Shown: positions 18,851 to 27,750 of the stretch, piece by piece
Position numbering within the stretch: position 1 is the first letter of the stretch
Layout of the letters: every line of letters starts with the position of its first letter
Assembly (NCBI RefSeq): GCF_023051175.1
Contig: NZ_JALKII010000005.1
Coordinates: 1 to 64,000, forward strand
Direction of reading: 5' to 3'
Length of the DNA: 64,000 nt
Source of the DNA: Alcanivorax quisquiliarum
GTDB lineage: Bacteria; Pseudomonadota; Gammaproteobacteria; Pseudomonadales; Alcanivoracaceae
Notes under the pieces: generated by a model
What the model was told of the DNA's origin: nothing
Seen by the model: only the letters and a program-made list of their open reading frames with translations
Database searches by the model: none
Program-made: the position numbers and the translations under genes

Positions 18851-19783
18851 ATGACGACGAAGCCGGAAGAGAAAGTCATCAATTTCATGGCGCTGGTAAA
18901 ACCCATGAATGCGCTGTCGATCATTCTGATCGTTGGTTCCCTGGTGCTGCTGGGTGTGCGCGGGTTGAACTTCGGCCTGGATTTCACGGGCGGTACGGTC
19001 ATTGAAGTCAGCGCGAGCCAGGATGTGGTGCTGGAAGACGTGCGCAGTGCGCTGGAGGCCGGTGGCTACGGCGATGCGACAGTGCAGCACTTTGGGTCCT
19101 CTCGCGACGTGATGGTGCGTGTGCCGCCCCATGAAGATGACAATGGCGATGAAGTAGGTGCGGCCGTATTTGGTATCATTGCTACCGCCTCACCGGGTGT
19201 CGAGCTGCGGCGCGTGGAGTTTGTCGGGCCGCAAGTGGGTGATGAGCTGCGGGACCAATCCGGGCTGGCGGTGCTGATGGCGATGATCATGATGGTGATC
19301 TACATCTGGTTCCGTTTCAGTAACAAGTTCGGGCTCGCGACACTGTTGGCGCTGATGCACGATGTTGTCATCGTATTGGGCTGCTTTGCCTTGTTCCGCT
19401 GGTCATTTGATCTGACGGTGCTTGCAGCAGTGTTAGCGGTAGTAGGCTACTCGATCAATGATACCATCGTCATCGCCGACCATATCCGGGAGGATTTTCA
19501 CAAGTCGCGGCTGGGTGATCCAGTTACTGTCATCAACCGTGCTGTGACGCGAACATTGAGCCGTACCATGATCACCGGGCTGACAACACTGTTGGTGTTG
19601 GGGGCGCTATACCTGTTTGGTGGTGAAATGATCCGGGGCTTCTCGGTCACACTGATTCTCGGTGTGATAGTGGGCACGTACTCCTCAATCTATGTCGCCA
19701 ACGGCATTCTGCTTGCCATGAAAGTCGGCAAGGAAGATTTCATGCTGCACGAGACGCAAAAAGAGATCGATGACATGCCCTGA
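18851..19783 (+). CDS. secF: Protein translocase subunit SecF
   Basis: 310 residues from ATG 18851, with GAGGTGG (18842-18848) just upstream; the GTG at 18845 lies inside that site. The first helix is followed by LNFGLDFTGGTVIEV, the SecF hallmark. The membrane bundle holds VVGYSINDTIVIADHIREDF and TRTLSRTMITGLTTLLV. The final residues are hydrophilic and acidic. Last gene of the operon; a strong terminator follows. Confidence 0.97.
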   Translation: MTTKPEEKVINFMALVKPMNALSIILIVGSLVLLGVRGLNFGLDFTGGTVIEVSASQDVVLEDVRSALEAGGYGDATVQHFGSSRDVMVRVPPHEDDNGDEVGAAVFGIIATASPGVELRRVEFVGPQVGDELRDQSGLAVLMAMIMMVIYIWFRFSNKFGLATLLALMHDVVIVLGCFALFRWSFDLTVLAAVLAVVGYSINDTIVIADHIREDFHKSRLGDPVTVINRAVTRTLSRTMITGLTTLLVLGALYLFGGEMIRGFSVTLILGVIVGTYSSIYVANGILLAMKVGKEDFMLHETQKEIDDMP

Positions 19784-19833
19784 CCAGGGCTTTCATTTGC
19801 CGCCGCGCTGCGTTGCGGTGGGCGCACGTCAGA

Positions 19834-19862
19834 CAGGGCACCTTCGGGTGCCCTGTTTTTTT
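19834..19862 (+). terminator. Terminator of the queA-secF operon
   Basis: CAGGGCACC (19834-19842) pairs with GGTGCCCTG (19847-19855) around a UUCG tetraloop, followed by seven Ts. A textbook intrinsic terminator. The rest of the 326-base gap to the next gene (19863-20109) shows nothing else I can name beyond a ribosome site. Confidence 0.95.
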
Positions 19863-20109
19863 GTTCGTTGTCGATTTCCGTGGAAGCATTTTCCGATATC
19901 CGCGCAAGTTCCGATGGGTTGTCCGGAATACCTTTTCTGCCTCTTGATGCGGCCGTTACCGGATGTGCACCCAGCGGGGAGCCTGCGGCGTGTCCACTCC
20001 CAAATGGTAGTGGCCGGTTTGGCAGTGAAGGAGCTAATGTCCGCGGCATCAGCAGGGTGGCGTGCGGTGCCGGCCCACCTGACCAGGTCTTGTGAGGAAA
20101 GCACTAGCC

Positions 20110-22584
20110 ATGTTTCAGCAAAGCAGGTGGAGCAAGTATCTCTTGTGGGCAGTCCTTCATATCGGCCTGGTCCTGTTGGCCGGCTGTGGCGGCGGGGGAT
20201 CGTCGTCATCGTCTCCCAGCGAGGATGGGCCGCCGCTGCCGCCGCGCCTCACGGGCTATGAAGGCCCGCCCGGCGAACTGCTGCTTCAGGCAGTGGGCAA
20301 TCGCGGCCCGGTCACCATTGGCTATCGCCCCTCGGGTCAGGGCATGGTTGAGACCGTAATCGTCGGGCCGGATGAGCAGGTGCCGCTGAGTTTGGCAGTG
20401 GGTGTGGCGCCGGATCTGCATCTGGTGTCGGTGCCCGAAGGGCAACATTGCGAGCTGTCGGTGGATTGGCAGTTCCAGGTCATGCCTTGGGGCGAGATCG
20501 TGACGCTCGCTTGCGGCGAGCTGCTGGTGACGCCGCAGCAACTGCATGTTTATCCCTTGCAGTGGGTGGCTCTGCCCGGGGTGGAACTGGCACAGCACAG
20601 GGATGGCTTGCGTGCGCAGCTGACCATGGCCGGGAGCGTACCAGTCAGCCTGGAGCTCACGGTGCGTGACGATGCGCTGGTATTTCTGGTGCCGGATCTC
20701 ATCAGTGGCACCGGCGAATTGCAGGTCTGGTTCGGCGATGCTGAGCCGACAATCATCCCGATTGACGTGGCGCCGATACCAGAGCTTGACGTCAGCACCT
20801 TCATGGCGAATTGGTGGGCAAGACTGGACGATGTAGGGGCCTTGCTTGACGGTGATGCGCTGGCTAGCTGGCGGCAGCATCTTGCTCAGAAACGTGGCGA
20901 AATAGAACCACTGTTCGCGGCGTTGAGTGCTTTAGAGCAAGTGGCCGTGGTGCGCTATTTATGGGCCAACCTGACAGCGGCGGAGGAAGCGCTCCATGAG
21001 CCTGTGATGCTTGCCCGTTCCGCAGCGCGGCTGCTGCCCGATTGTGGAATGGCAGTGATCGGCCTGGCCAGCTACACCGCTGTGCATGTTCTCGCGGCCG
21101 TAGGGGTAGCCGAGTTGACGGGACTGTTGACGCTCACTGGCCCCGCCGCGGTGGTTGGGGTGCTCCTCGGAGGCGTCGCGGTGGCAGCCATCCTGAGTGA
21201 AGCCGTGGACGGCAGTCGCTTGCGTGCGCGCAAAGCGGTGCAAATCTGCGCCGACTACCGGGGACTGGTCAGTGGTGGCGTCAATGACTTCGATATCATG
21301 CCGCAGGTGGCAGCGAAAAGCGGCCCGGCTGTTATTACTACTACCACGCTGCGGCTGGCGCACGAACAGCCGTATCAAAGTGCTTTGCGGGTGCGGCGCG
21401 TGCTGCCGGCAGAGCTGACGCAGCGCATTCGTGGCCTGCAAAGCGCGTTGCAGCCAATCTCCGGTTTCTTCGGTGAGCGGTTGGATTGGTTGTATTTGTT
21501 TGACTTCGACGCACGGTTGCCGCTGAAGAGTGCGCAGCTGAGTGTGTCGGGTGCGCACGTGAAGGCGAACACCTTGGTGGTGCAGAACTCCCTGCTGTCG
21601 GTGGAGTTGGCCGTGACTGGCGAGCCGGAGCCAGATCGCTTGCTACCGTTTCGCCTGGCTGGCAGTGGTGAGGCTACGGACACCTGGCTCGGTGAAACGC
21701 TACCAGTGAATATTGATCTGCGTGGCCATCTTTCTGGCCGCAAACCGCTCGCGTTTGACGTGATGCTTGACGTGGCGCCGGGTGATACATTGCGGTTTAC
21801 CGTCCCGGTGGAGTTTGCTACCTCCACAATGATCGTGACGCAGGCGGCGCGTGGGAACGTGTTTCATGGCGATGAGTTGGCGGAGTACTACTACTTTCCG
21901 AACGATGGTTTTGTCACGGATCAGTTTCAGTACCGGGCGACCAACAACGCCGGCAGCGCGGAAGGCACCGTCACATTCAGGCTGATGGACCAGTGCCAGC
22001 GACAGAATTCCACCCAGATTGCCTGTACGTACGTGTTCCGTGATGTCGGCCGGATGTTCAAGGCTTTGGCCGCGAATGATGAACCCATGGAGCAAGGCGG
22101 CGTGCAATCGTGGCGCGTGTTCAGTATGCATACGCTGGAAGGCGAGCTGCTTGAGCGGCACGCGGTGTACCACTATCGCCACGAAGGCGAGCCGGCAGGT
22201 GGCAACTGGGTCGTCAATCGCGCGGAGCGTGTTGTGTCCAGCGACAACGGCCAGTGGCGTAGTAGCATGATTGATCTCCACCAAGGGCTTGATGGCTCAA
22301 TCTTGCAGGGGCATGCATTTCTGGAAACAGAAGCCACCTATAGCGATCAACGTGGTGTTTTCTTTACCAGCGCTGCATGTACAAACTTGCCGGATTACCA
22401 GACCAGCAGCCGTTCCACAGGTTTCTCAAGTGATGATCCGCTGGGCGTGCGAGAGGAGTTTTCCAACGAGTGGGCAGAGTCGCTGGTCTATTGCCCAACT
22501 ATGGCTGACCTGACACGGCTTGTACCACTCTCGCCGACGCATTCTATCGACGCGGCGTCAGTGTACCGATACTTCATCAGGTGA
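20110..22584 (+). CDS. Large orphan lipoprotein with Ig-like segment
   Basis: 824 residues from ATG 20110 (GAGGAAAG at 20094-20101). The signal ends in LLAGC (Cys26), followed by a glycine/serine linker, so it is a lipoprotein on the outer or inner membrane. Residues about 40-235 are beta-rich. About 314-366 is a strikingly hydrophobic alanine/glycine/valine stretch (LTGLLTLTGPAAVVGVLLGG) that could insert in a membrane. About 580-625 resembles the end of a bacterial Ig/cadherin-like repeat (FPNDGFVTDQFQYRATNN). The C-terminal 200 residues hold several cysteines. I recognise no named family. It stands alone between secF and a convergent methyltransferase gene. Confidence 0.8.
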   Translation: MFQQSRWSKYLLWAVLHIGLVLLAGCGGGGSSSSSPSEDGPPLPPRLTGYEGPPGELLLQAVGNRGPVTIGYRPSGQGMVETVIVGPDEQVPLSLAVGVAPDLHLVSVPEGQHCELSVDWQFQVMPWGEIVTLACGELLVTPQQLHVYPLQWVALPGVELAQHRDGLRAQLTMAGSVPVSLELTVRDDALVFLVPDLISGTGELQVWFGDAEPTIIPIDVAPIPELDVSTFMANWWARLDDVGALLDGDALASWRQHLAQKRGEIEPLFAALSALEQVAVVRYLWANLTAAEEALHEPVMLARSAARLLPDCGMAVIGLASYTAVHVLAAVGVAELTGLLTLTGPAAVVGVLLGGVAVAAILSEAVDGSRLRARKAVQICADYRGLVSGGVNDFDIMPQVAAKSGPAVITTTTLRLAHEQPYQSALRVRRVLPAELTQRIRGLQSALQPISGFFGERLDWLYLFDFDARLPLKSAQLSVSGAHVKANTLVVQNSLLSVELAVTGEPEPDRLLPFRLAGSGEATDTWLGETLPVNIDLRGHLSGRKPLAFDVMLDVAPGDTLRFTVPVEFATSTMIVTQAARGNVFHGDELAEYYYFPNDGFVTDQFQYRATNNAGSAEGTVTFRLMDQCQRQNSTQIACTYVFRDVGRMFKALAANDEPMEQGGVQSWRVFSMHTLEGELLERHAVYHYRHEGEPAGGNWVVNRAERVVSSDNGQWRSSMIDLHQGLDGSILQGHAFLETEATYSDQRGVFFTSAACTNLPDYQTSSRSTGFSSDDPLGVREEFSNEWAESLVYCPTMADLTRLVPLSPTHSIDAASVYRYFIR

Positions 22585-22616
22585 CCGGCGTGGGAATTTG
22601 GCTTCTGCGCGCGGGT

Positions 22617-23306
22617 TCAGGCTGGCGCGCGCAGCAGCGCAATATTGGCCGCCGGCAATGACAGCTGCCAGCCCCATTGCTGCGCCAGGTAGCCGAATGT
22701 GGCGGGCTTGTAGAAACACACATGGGTCGGGTCGCGCCGGTAATGCCATCGTGCAAAGCCGGCATCGTCCGTCAGCCAGCCGGTCATGATGGCGAGCGTG
22801 CCAGACGGGCGCAGCAATGAGCGCAATTTGCCGAAGCTTTCTGCCGGGTGATGAAAATGCTCTACCACTTCCGAGCAGGTAACGAAATCATATTGTTGCG
22901 TCAGCAGGTAGGGGTCGTTGGCGTAGAGCGGGTCAAAGTCGAGTGTGGGAAAGCCTGCTTCCGTGAGCATTTTCGATAGCGTCGGGCCTGGCCCGCAGCC
23001 GAAATCCAGCCCCATGATCTCCGCTGCCCCTGCCTCGGCGCTCGCTGAAAGCTGCGCTATCAACGGCTCCGCAAGCCGGGCCAGAAACGCACGATACCCG
23101 GCATCATCCGGGCTGTTCTGATGGAGCGCGTAATGGGCTTGCTCTTCTTCGCGTGAGGGCAACGCCTCACGGGCGATGAACGTCAGTTGGCAGGTGGGGC
23201 AGCGAAAATAATCGGCCTCACGCTCCAGCAGGGGCAGGCGAGCGAAAGGCTGGCTGCCCGCAGTGTGGCAGAGCGGGCAGTCGGGGTGCTTAGCGTTTGA
23301 GGGCAT
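22617..23306 (-). CDS. Class I SAM-dependent methyltransferase with N-terminal zinc-ribbon-like motif
   Basis: 229 residues. The N-terminus has CPLC (about 10-13) and CPTC (about 36-39), a probable zinc ribbon. The methyltransferase core follows: motif I IMGLDFGCGPGPTLSKML (about 98-115), DFDPLY, FVTCSEVVEHFHHP and LRPSGTLAIMTG. Such two-part proteins are common; substrates are mostly unknown. The start lies inside suhB (17-base overlap), so it is translated from the suhB message. Confidence 0.85.
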   Translation of the reverse strand: MPSNAKHPDCPLCHTAGSQPFARLPLLEREADYFRCPTCQLTFIAREALPSREEEQAHYALHQNSPDDAGYRAFLARLAEPLIAQLSASAEAGAAEIMGLDFGCGPGPTLSKMLTEAGFPTLDFDPLYANDPYLLTQQYDFVTCSEVVEHFHHPAESFGKLRSLLRPSGTLAIMTGWLTDDAGFARWHYRRDPTHVCFYKPATFGYLAQQWGWQLSLPAANIALLRAPA

Positions 23307-24108
23307 CGGTCAGGTGGGGCTGGATCTTCTGGAGCAATGCCTTGAAGACCTTGGGGCTGCCCGCCACCAGGTTGCCGTTCTTCAAATGGTTATGGCCACC
23401 AGTGAAATCGCCGACCAGCCCGCCTGCTTCAGTGATCAGCAGGCAGCCGGCTGCCATATCCCACTCCTGCAAGCCGGTTTCCCAGAAGCCGTCCAGCCGG
23501 CCGGCCGCAAGCCAGGCCAGGTCCAACGCCGCCGCGCCGGGCCGGCGCAGGCCAGCCGCCAGTGGCATGATATCGCGCATCATGTCCAGATAAGGCTCGA
23601 CGTGTTGCGCCTGATCGCGGCGGAACGGAAAACCGGTGCCGATCAGGGCGCCTTCCAGGCCCGCACGTTGTGTCACGCGCAGCCGGCGCCCGTTCATGAT
23701 GGCGCCACGCCCGCGGCTGGCGGTAAATTCTTCCTCGCGCAGCGGATCGACCACCACGGCATGTTCCACCTTGCCGTCGCAGGCGAGCGCGATGGAAATG
23801 CAGAATTGGGGAAACCCATGCAGGAAGTTGGTGGTGCCATCAAGCGGATCAATGATCCACTGCCAGCGGGCATCGTCGCCCTTGCCGGGTTGAGCGCCGC
23901 TTTCTTCGGCCAGAATGCCGTAGTCGGGATACGCCTTTTGCAGCACATCAATGATGTGTGCTTCGGCGGCGCGATCGATTTCGCTGACGAAATCATTACG
24001 GCCTTTTTGCTCGACCTTGATGCGCTGTACATCATCGGCGGCACGACGGATAAATTGGCCTGCCTGACGGGCAGCGCGCAGGGCGATATTCACTTGCGGG
24101 GCGAGCAT
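23290..24108 (-). CDS. suhB: Inositol-1-monophosphatase SuhB
   Basis: 272 residues from ATG 24108 (MLAPQVNIALRAARQAG). It is a magnesium-dependent phosphatase; in E. coli the protein also joins rRNA antitermination complexes. Both family signatures are present: WIIDPLDGTTNFLHGFP (about 83-99), which holds metal ligands, and WDMAAGCLLITEAGG near 213-227. The acidic GILAEESG lies before the first. The gene is divergent from trmJ with a 140-base gap, the usual gammaproteobacterial arrangement. The longer open frame to 24456 is not coding. Confidence 0.96.
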   Translation of the reverse strand: MLAPQVNIALRAARQAGQFIRRAADDVQRIKVEQKGRNDFVSEIDRAAEAHIIDVLQKAYPDYGILAEESGAQPGKGDDARWQWIIDPLDGTTNFLHGFPQFCISIALACDGKVEHAVVVDPLREEEFTASRGRGAIMNGRRLRVTQRAGLEGALIGTGFPFRRDQAQHVEPYLDMMRDIMPLAAGLRRPGAAALDLAWLAAGRLDGFWETGLQEWDMAAGCLLITEAGGLVGDFTGGHNHLKNGNLVAGSPKVFKALLQKIQPHLTDALKR

Positions 24109-24248
24109 AGGCGTAGTGGCATCTTTTAAAGAACGGGGGAGGCCACAGTTTATCAGAATATGGCTGCAAGGGCAGGTGATTTGTGGCCCCGCCGCAGCAA
24201 CCCTGCATGTTACACTGCGCGCCTTGCACCTGGCCGCAGGAACAACAC

Positions 24249-25037
24249 ATGCTCGACCGAATTCGAATTGTGATGGTGGGAACCACTCACCCAGGCAACA
24301 TCGGTGCCGCCGCCCGGGCGATGAATACCATGGGCTTATCGGATCTGCGGCTGGTATCACCGCTGCAATTTCCCCATGTGGAAGCCACGGCGCGCGCCAG
24401 TGGTTCGGCCGATATTCTGGCCAGCGCGAAGGTGTGCGCCAGCCTCGATGACGCACTGGAGGGCGCCACGCTGGTAGTCGGCACCAGCGCCCGGCAGCGG
24501 CGTATTCCCTGGCCGTGCCTGTCGCCCCGCCAGCTTGGGGCGGTAGCGGCCGAGCGGATCGAGCAGGAGCAGATTGCGGTGCTGTTCGGGCGTGAAGATC
24601 GTGGGCTGACCAATGACGAATTGCAGCGCTGCCATTATCACGTTGCCATCCCCACCAATCCTGACTATGCCGTGCTCAACGTGGCCTCTGCGGTGCAGCT
24701 GATCGGCTATGAACTGCGACTGGCACTGGTGGGCGATCCGGAGGCTGGCGAGGCGCCACGCCGCGCTGGCCGCCATTGCCTGGCGTTGCCGCCGATGGAG
24801 TGGGACGCGCCACCCGCAGATGCTGCTGAGCTGGAATATTTGCTGCGTCATCTGGAGACGCTGATCACCGCCAGCGGCTTCGTTGATCCGGCCAGCCCCG
24901 GGCATGTGATGACCCGGTTGCGGCGGCTGTTTCTGCGGGCCAGGCCAGACAAGGTGGAAATCAGCACCTTGCGCGGGGTGCTGACCAGTTTTGCCAGATA
25001 TCTGCCTTCTCCGGAGAGCGAAGGCGGTAACCGATAA
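24249..25037 (+). CDS. trmJ: tRNA (cytidine/uridine-2'-O-)-methyltransferase TrmJ
   Basis: 262 residues from ATG 24249 (MLDRIRIVMVGTTHPGNIG). A SPOUT enzyme methylating the ribose at position 32 of tRNAs. The N-terminal GTTHPGNIGAAARAMNTMGL, then VLFGREDRGLTNDEL and IPTNPDYAVLNVASAVQLIG form the SAM-binding knot. A helical C-terminal extension (about 175-255) includes TRLRRLFLRARPDKVEI. It is 9 bases upstream of cysE and probably co-transcribed with it. Confidence 0.96.
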   Translation: MLDRIRIVMVGTTHPGNIGAAARAMNTMGLSDLRLVSPLQFPHVEATARASGSADILASAKVCASLDDALEGATLVVGTSARQRRIPWPCLSPRQLGAVAAERIEQEQIAVLFGREDRGLTNDELQRCHYHVAIPTNPDYAVLNVASAVQLIGYELRLALVGDPEAGEAPRRAGRHCLALPPMEWDAPPADAAELEYLLRHLETLITASGFVDPASPGHVMTRLRRLFLRARPDKVEISTLRGVLTSFARYLPSPESEGGNR

Positions 25038-25046
25038 GAGGCTGCC

Positions 25047-25832
25047 ATGTTCACTACTGTTCGCGAGGATATCCGCTCGGTTTTCCAGCGTGACCCGGCT
25101 GCGCGCAATAGCCTTGAAGTGCTGTTGACCTACCCCGGCCTGCACGCGCTGCTGCTGCATCGCCTGGCACACAAGTGTTGGCATCACCGCCTGAAACTGC
25201 TGGCACGCCTCATCTCTGCCTTCAGTCGCTGGGCAACAGGTATCGAAATTCATCCCGGTGCACAAATCGGGCGTCGCTTCTTTATTGATCACGGTATGGG
25301 CGTGGTGATCGGCGAAACGGCCGAGATCGGGGATGATGTCACGCTTTATCATGGCGTTACGCTCGGCGGCACCAGCTGGAACAAGGGCAAGCGCCACCCG
25401 ACATTGGCAGATGGCGTGGTGGTTGGCGCTGGCGCGAAAGTGCTGGGGCCGATACGGGTCGGCCACAATGCACGCATCGGCTCCAACTCCGTGGTGACAC
25501 GGGAAGTGCCGGATGGCAGCACCGTGGTGGGTATTCCGGGGCGCGTCATCAACAAGGCGCCGGATGACAGTGAGCGCGCCCGTGCTGCGATGGCCAGGAA
25601 AATCGGCTTCGATGCCTATGGCGTGACCGACGACATGCCTGATCCCGTCGCGCAGGCGATTCGTTCGTTGCTCGATCATCTGCATGCGGTGGATACGCGG
25701 CTGGAGCGCGTGTGCACCTCATTGCGGGAGCAGGGCATTCGTGGCTGCGATGAGGAAATACCGTCTCTGCGCGAAGAGGATTTCGCGGCGGTGCGTGGCG
25801 CTGCCCCGAAAGCCGACGACAGCAGTCAATAG
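25047..25832 (+). CDS. cysE: Serine O-acetyltransferase
   Basis: 261 residues. It makes O-acetylserine from serine and acetyl-CoA, the first step of cysteine synthesis. The N-terminal helical part is followed by a left-handed beta-helix (about 65-175) with [40 protein letters not shown] and the GKRHPTL loop. The C-terminal tail is longer than the catalytic minimum. The trmJ-cysE-iscR-iscS order places cysteine supply directly before the sulfur-mobilising genes. Confidence 0.96.
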   Translation: MFTTVREDIRSVFQRDPAARNSLEVLLTYPGLHALLLHRLAHKCWHHRLKLLARLISAFSRWATGIEIHPGAQIGRRFFIDHGMGVVIGETAEIGDDVTLYHGVTLGGTSWNKGKRHPTLADGVVVGAGAKVLGPIRVGHNARIGSNSVVTREVPDGSTVVGIPGRVINKAPDDSERARAAMARKIGFDAYGVTDDMPDPVAQAIRSLLDHLHAVDTRLERVCTSLREQGIRGCDEEIPSLREEDFAAVRGAAPKADDSSQ

Positions 25833-25843
25833 CGCCAGCGGGA

Positions 25844-25876
25844 ATAGTTGACTGATTTGGTCAGGATTAGTACCCT
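25844..25876 (+). promoter_or_regulatory. iscR promoter with IscR type-1 site
   Basis: The -35 TTGACT (25848-25853) stands 17 bases before a weak -10, TACCCT (25871-25876). The 25 bases at 25844-25868 match the published type-1 IscR consensus (ATASYYGACTRWWWYAGTCRRSTAT) at 22 of 25 positions by eye, including the GACT and GTC cores. The site covers the -35, as expected for repression by [2Fe-2S]-IscR. Confidence 0.8.
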
Positions 25877-25906
25877 CATTAATCTTAAGGGTTTCCAGGA
25901 CTGACC

Positions 25907-26377
25907 ATGCGACTTACCACCAAAGGCCGGTACGCCGTCACGGCGATGCTTGATCTGGCGCTCCATGCCAGCCAGGGGCCGGTTCCTCTGGCCGATATCT
26001 CCGAGCGCCAGGGTATTTCCATTTCCTATCTGGAGCAGCTGTTTGCCAAGTTGCGGCGGCGTGAGCTGGTGACCAGCGTGCGTGGCCCCGGTGGCGGTTA
26101 TCAACTCGGTGGCGACAGCCACGAGATCAGTGTGGCCAGCGTTATTGACGCGGTGGACGAATCCGTCGATGCGACACGTTGCGGCGGGCAGGGCGATTGT
26201 CAGGAAGGCGAAATTTGCCTGACGCACCATTTGTGGCGTGATCTGTCGGCGCAGCTGCACGGGTTTCTCAGCGGTATTACGCTGGGTGAGCTGGTCGCCC
26301 AGCGTAATATTCAGCAAATCGCCGAGCGGCAGAAACGGCGCCAGCAGGAGCGGGTGCCGCTGAGCGTGATCAACTGA
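25907..26377 (+). CDS. iscR: Iron-sulfur cluster regulator IscR
   Basis: 156 residues of the Rrf2 family. The winged helix-turn-helix covers residues 1-70 ([19 protein letters not shown], then [18 protein letters not shown]). The cluster ligands are all present at Cys92, Cys98, Cys104 and His107, the same numbers as in E. coli IscR. A type-1 site at its own promoter implies autorepression when the cluster is bound. It is followed 40 bases later by iscS. A second site at the sufB promoter suggests that it also controls the suf operon. Confidence 0.97.
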   Translation: MRLTTKGRYAVTAMLDLALHASQGPVPLADISERQGISISYLEQLFAKLRRRELVTSVRGPGGGYQLGGDSHEISVASVIDAVDESVDATRCGGQGDCQEGEICLTHHLWRDLSAQLHGFLSGITLGELVAQRNIQQIAERQKRRQQERVPLSVIN

Positions 26378-26417
26378 GTCCGAACGCGGGCTCACTGGCC
26401 CTTGATCCGAGAATTTC

Positions 26418-27578
26418 ATGAACCCTGTTTATCTTGATTATGCGGCGACCACCCCGGTCGACCCGGCTGTTATCGGCGCCATGAGCGAATGCCTGGGCCT
26501 TGACGGCGTGTTTGGCAACCCGGCGTCGCGCTCCCACCTCTATGGCTGGCTGGCGGAAGAAAAAGCAGAGTCGGCACGCCGCCAGGTGGCCGATCTGCTG
26601 CACGCCGATCCGCGTGAAATCGTCTGGACCAGCGGCGCCACGGAGGCCAACAATCTGGCCCTGAAAGGCGCAGCACAGGCGCGCCGCAGCCGTGGCCGCC
26701 ATATCATTTCCATGGCCAGTGAACACAAGGCCGTGCTTGATGCACTGGCCTGGCTGGCGCAACAGGGCTGGGAGGTGACACTGCTGAACCCGCTCGCCGA
26801 CGGCCGCGCTGATCCGCAAGCCGTTGCCGCCGCGATGCGCGACGATACGGTGCTGGTATCGGTGATGCACGCCAATAATGAAACCGGCGTGATCAACGAT
26901 ATCGTGGCGATCGGCACACTGTGCCGCGAGCACGATGTGCTGTTTCACGTGGATGCGGCGCAAACGTTCGGCAAGCTGCCCATTGATATGCGAGCCCTGC
27001 CGGTGGATCTGATGTCGGTATGTGCACATAAACTCTACGGTCCCAAGGGTGTGGGTGCCCTGTATGTGCGGCGTGCGCCGGGTGTGCGTATCGAGGCACA
27101 AATCCACGGCGGTGGCCATGAGCGCGGGCTGCGTTCCGGCACGCTGCCCACCCATCAACTGGTTGGCTTTGGCGCAGCCTGCGAACTGGCCGCTGCGGTA
27201 ATGGCTCAAGAACAGGTTCGGCTGGCAAGCCTGCGCGATACGCTGTGGGCAGGCTTGCAGGAATTGGGCGATGTGCATCTTAACGGGCACCCGACCGAAC
27301 GGCTGGCCAGCCACCTCAATGTGGCCTTCGGTGGCGTGGATGGTGAGCTGCTGCTGACGGCACTGGCCGGCGTGGCGGTATCGTCCGGCTCGGCTTGCAC
27401 CTCGGCCTCGCTGGACCCTTCTCATGTGCTGAAGGCCATGGGCGTCAGCGATGCATTGGCCCATGCTTCACTGCGTTTTTCCGTGGGGCGCTACACTACC
27501 GACGCCGATATCCGCACCGTGCTTGAGGTGGTGGGTGAGGCCGTGCAGCGGTTGCGGAAAGGGGCGCAAGTTTCGTAA
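26418..27578 (+). CDS. iscS: Cysteine desulfurase, IscS type, without the C-terminal tail
   Basis: 386 residues. The PLP enzyme takes sulfur from cysteine. [11 protein letters not shown] carries the PLP lysine (Lys205), and [17 protein letters not shown] the catalytic Cys327 in its long mobile loop, so it is group I. Compared with 404-residue E. coli IscS it stops just after the RLR that precedes SPLWEM, lacking about 18 residues that help IscU docking (family knowledge). No iscU, iscA, hscBA or fdx follows; an AraC gene comes next. It may feed tRNA thiolation or other acceptors while SUF builds clusters (inference). Confidence 0.92.
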   Translation: MNPVYLDYAATTPVDPAVIGAMSECLGLDGVFGNPASRSHLYGWLAEEKAESARRQVADLLHADPREIVWTSGATEANNLALKGAAQARRSRGRHIISMASEHKAVLDALAWLAQQGWEVTLLNPLADGRADPQAVAAAMRDDTVLVSVMHANNETGVINDIVAIGTLCREHDVLFHVDAAQTFGKLPIDMRALPVDLMSVCAHKLYGPKGVGALYVRRAPGVRIEAQIHGGGHERGLRSGTLPTHQLVGFGAACELAAAVMAQEQVRLASLRDTLWAGLQELGDVHLNGHPTERLASHLNVAFGGVDGELLLTALAGVAVSSGSACTSASLDPSHVLKAMGVSDALAHASLRFSVGRYTTDADIRTVLEVVGEAVQRLRKGAQVS

Positions 27579-27750
27579 AGCCTGTCGCCGATGCTGCCGT
27601 GACCCGGCGCCATCTTGTATGTCTCCCCCGCAAGGGGAGCAAAAAAGATTGATATGTGGGACCACCCGTCGGTGCTTTCGTGGATATCGGAATCGTCTTC
27701 ACGGACGCCGACGATGAACCCATTTTTCTACCGCCGCAGCGAAGGTGTGC

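Noticed and set aside
24357-25685. A 442-codon open frame antisense to trmJ and cysE
   Set aside because: Composition is histidine/glutamine/arginine-rich and unlike a real protein; the sense strand encodes two conserved enzymes.
27623-27639. Hairpin CTCCCC/GGGGAG after iscS
   Set aside because: It is followed by an A-run, not a U-run, on the plus strand, and there is no U-run after it on the minus strand, so it is not a terminator for either direction.
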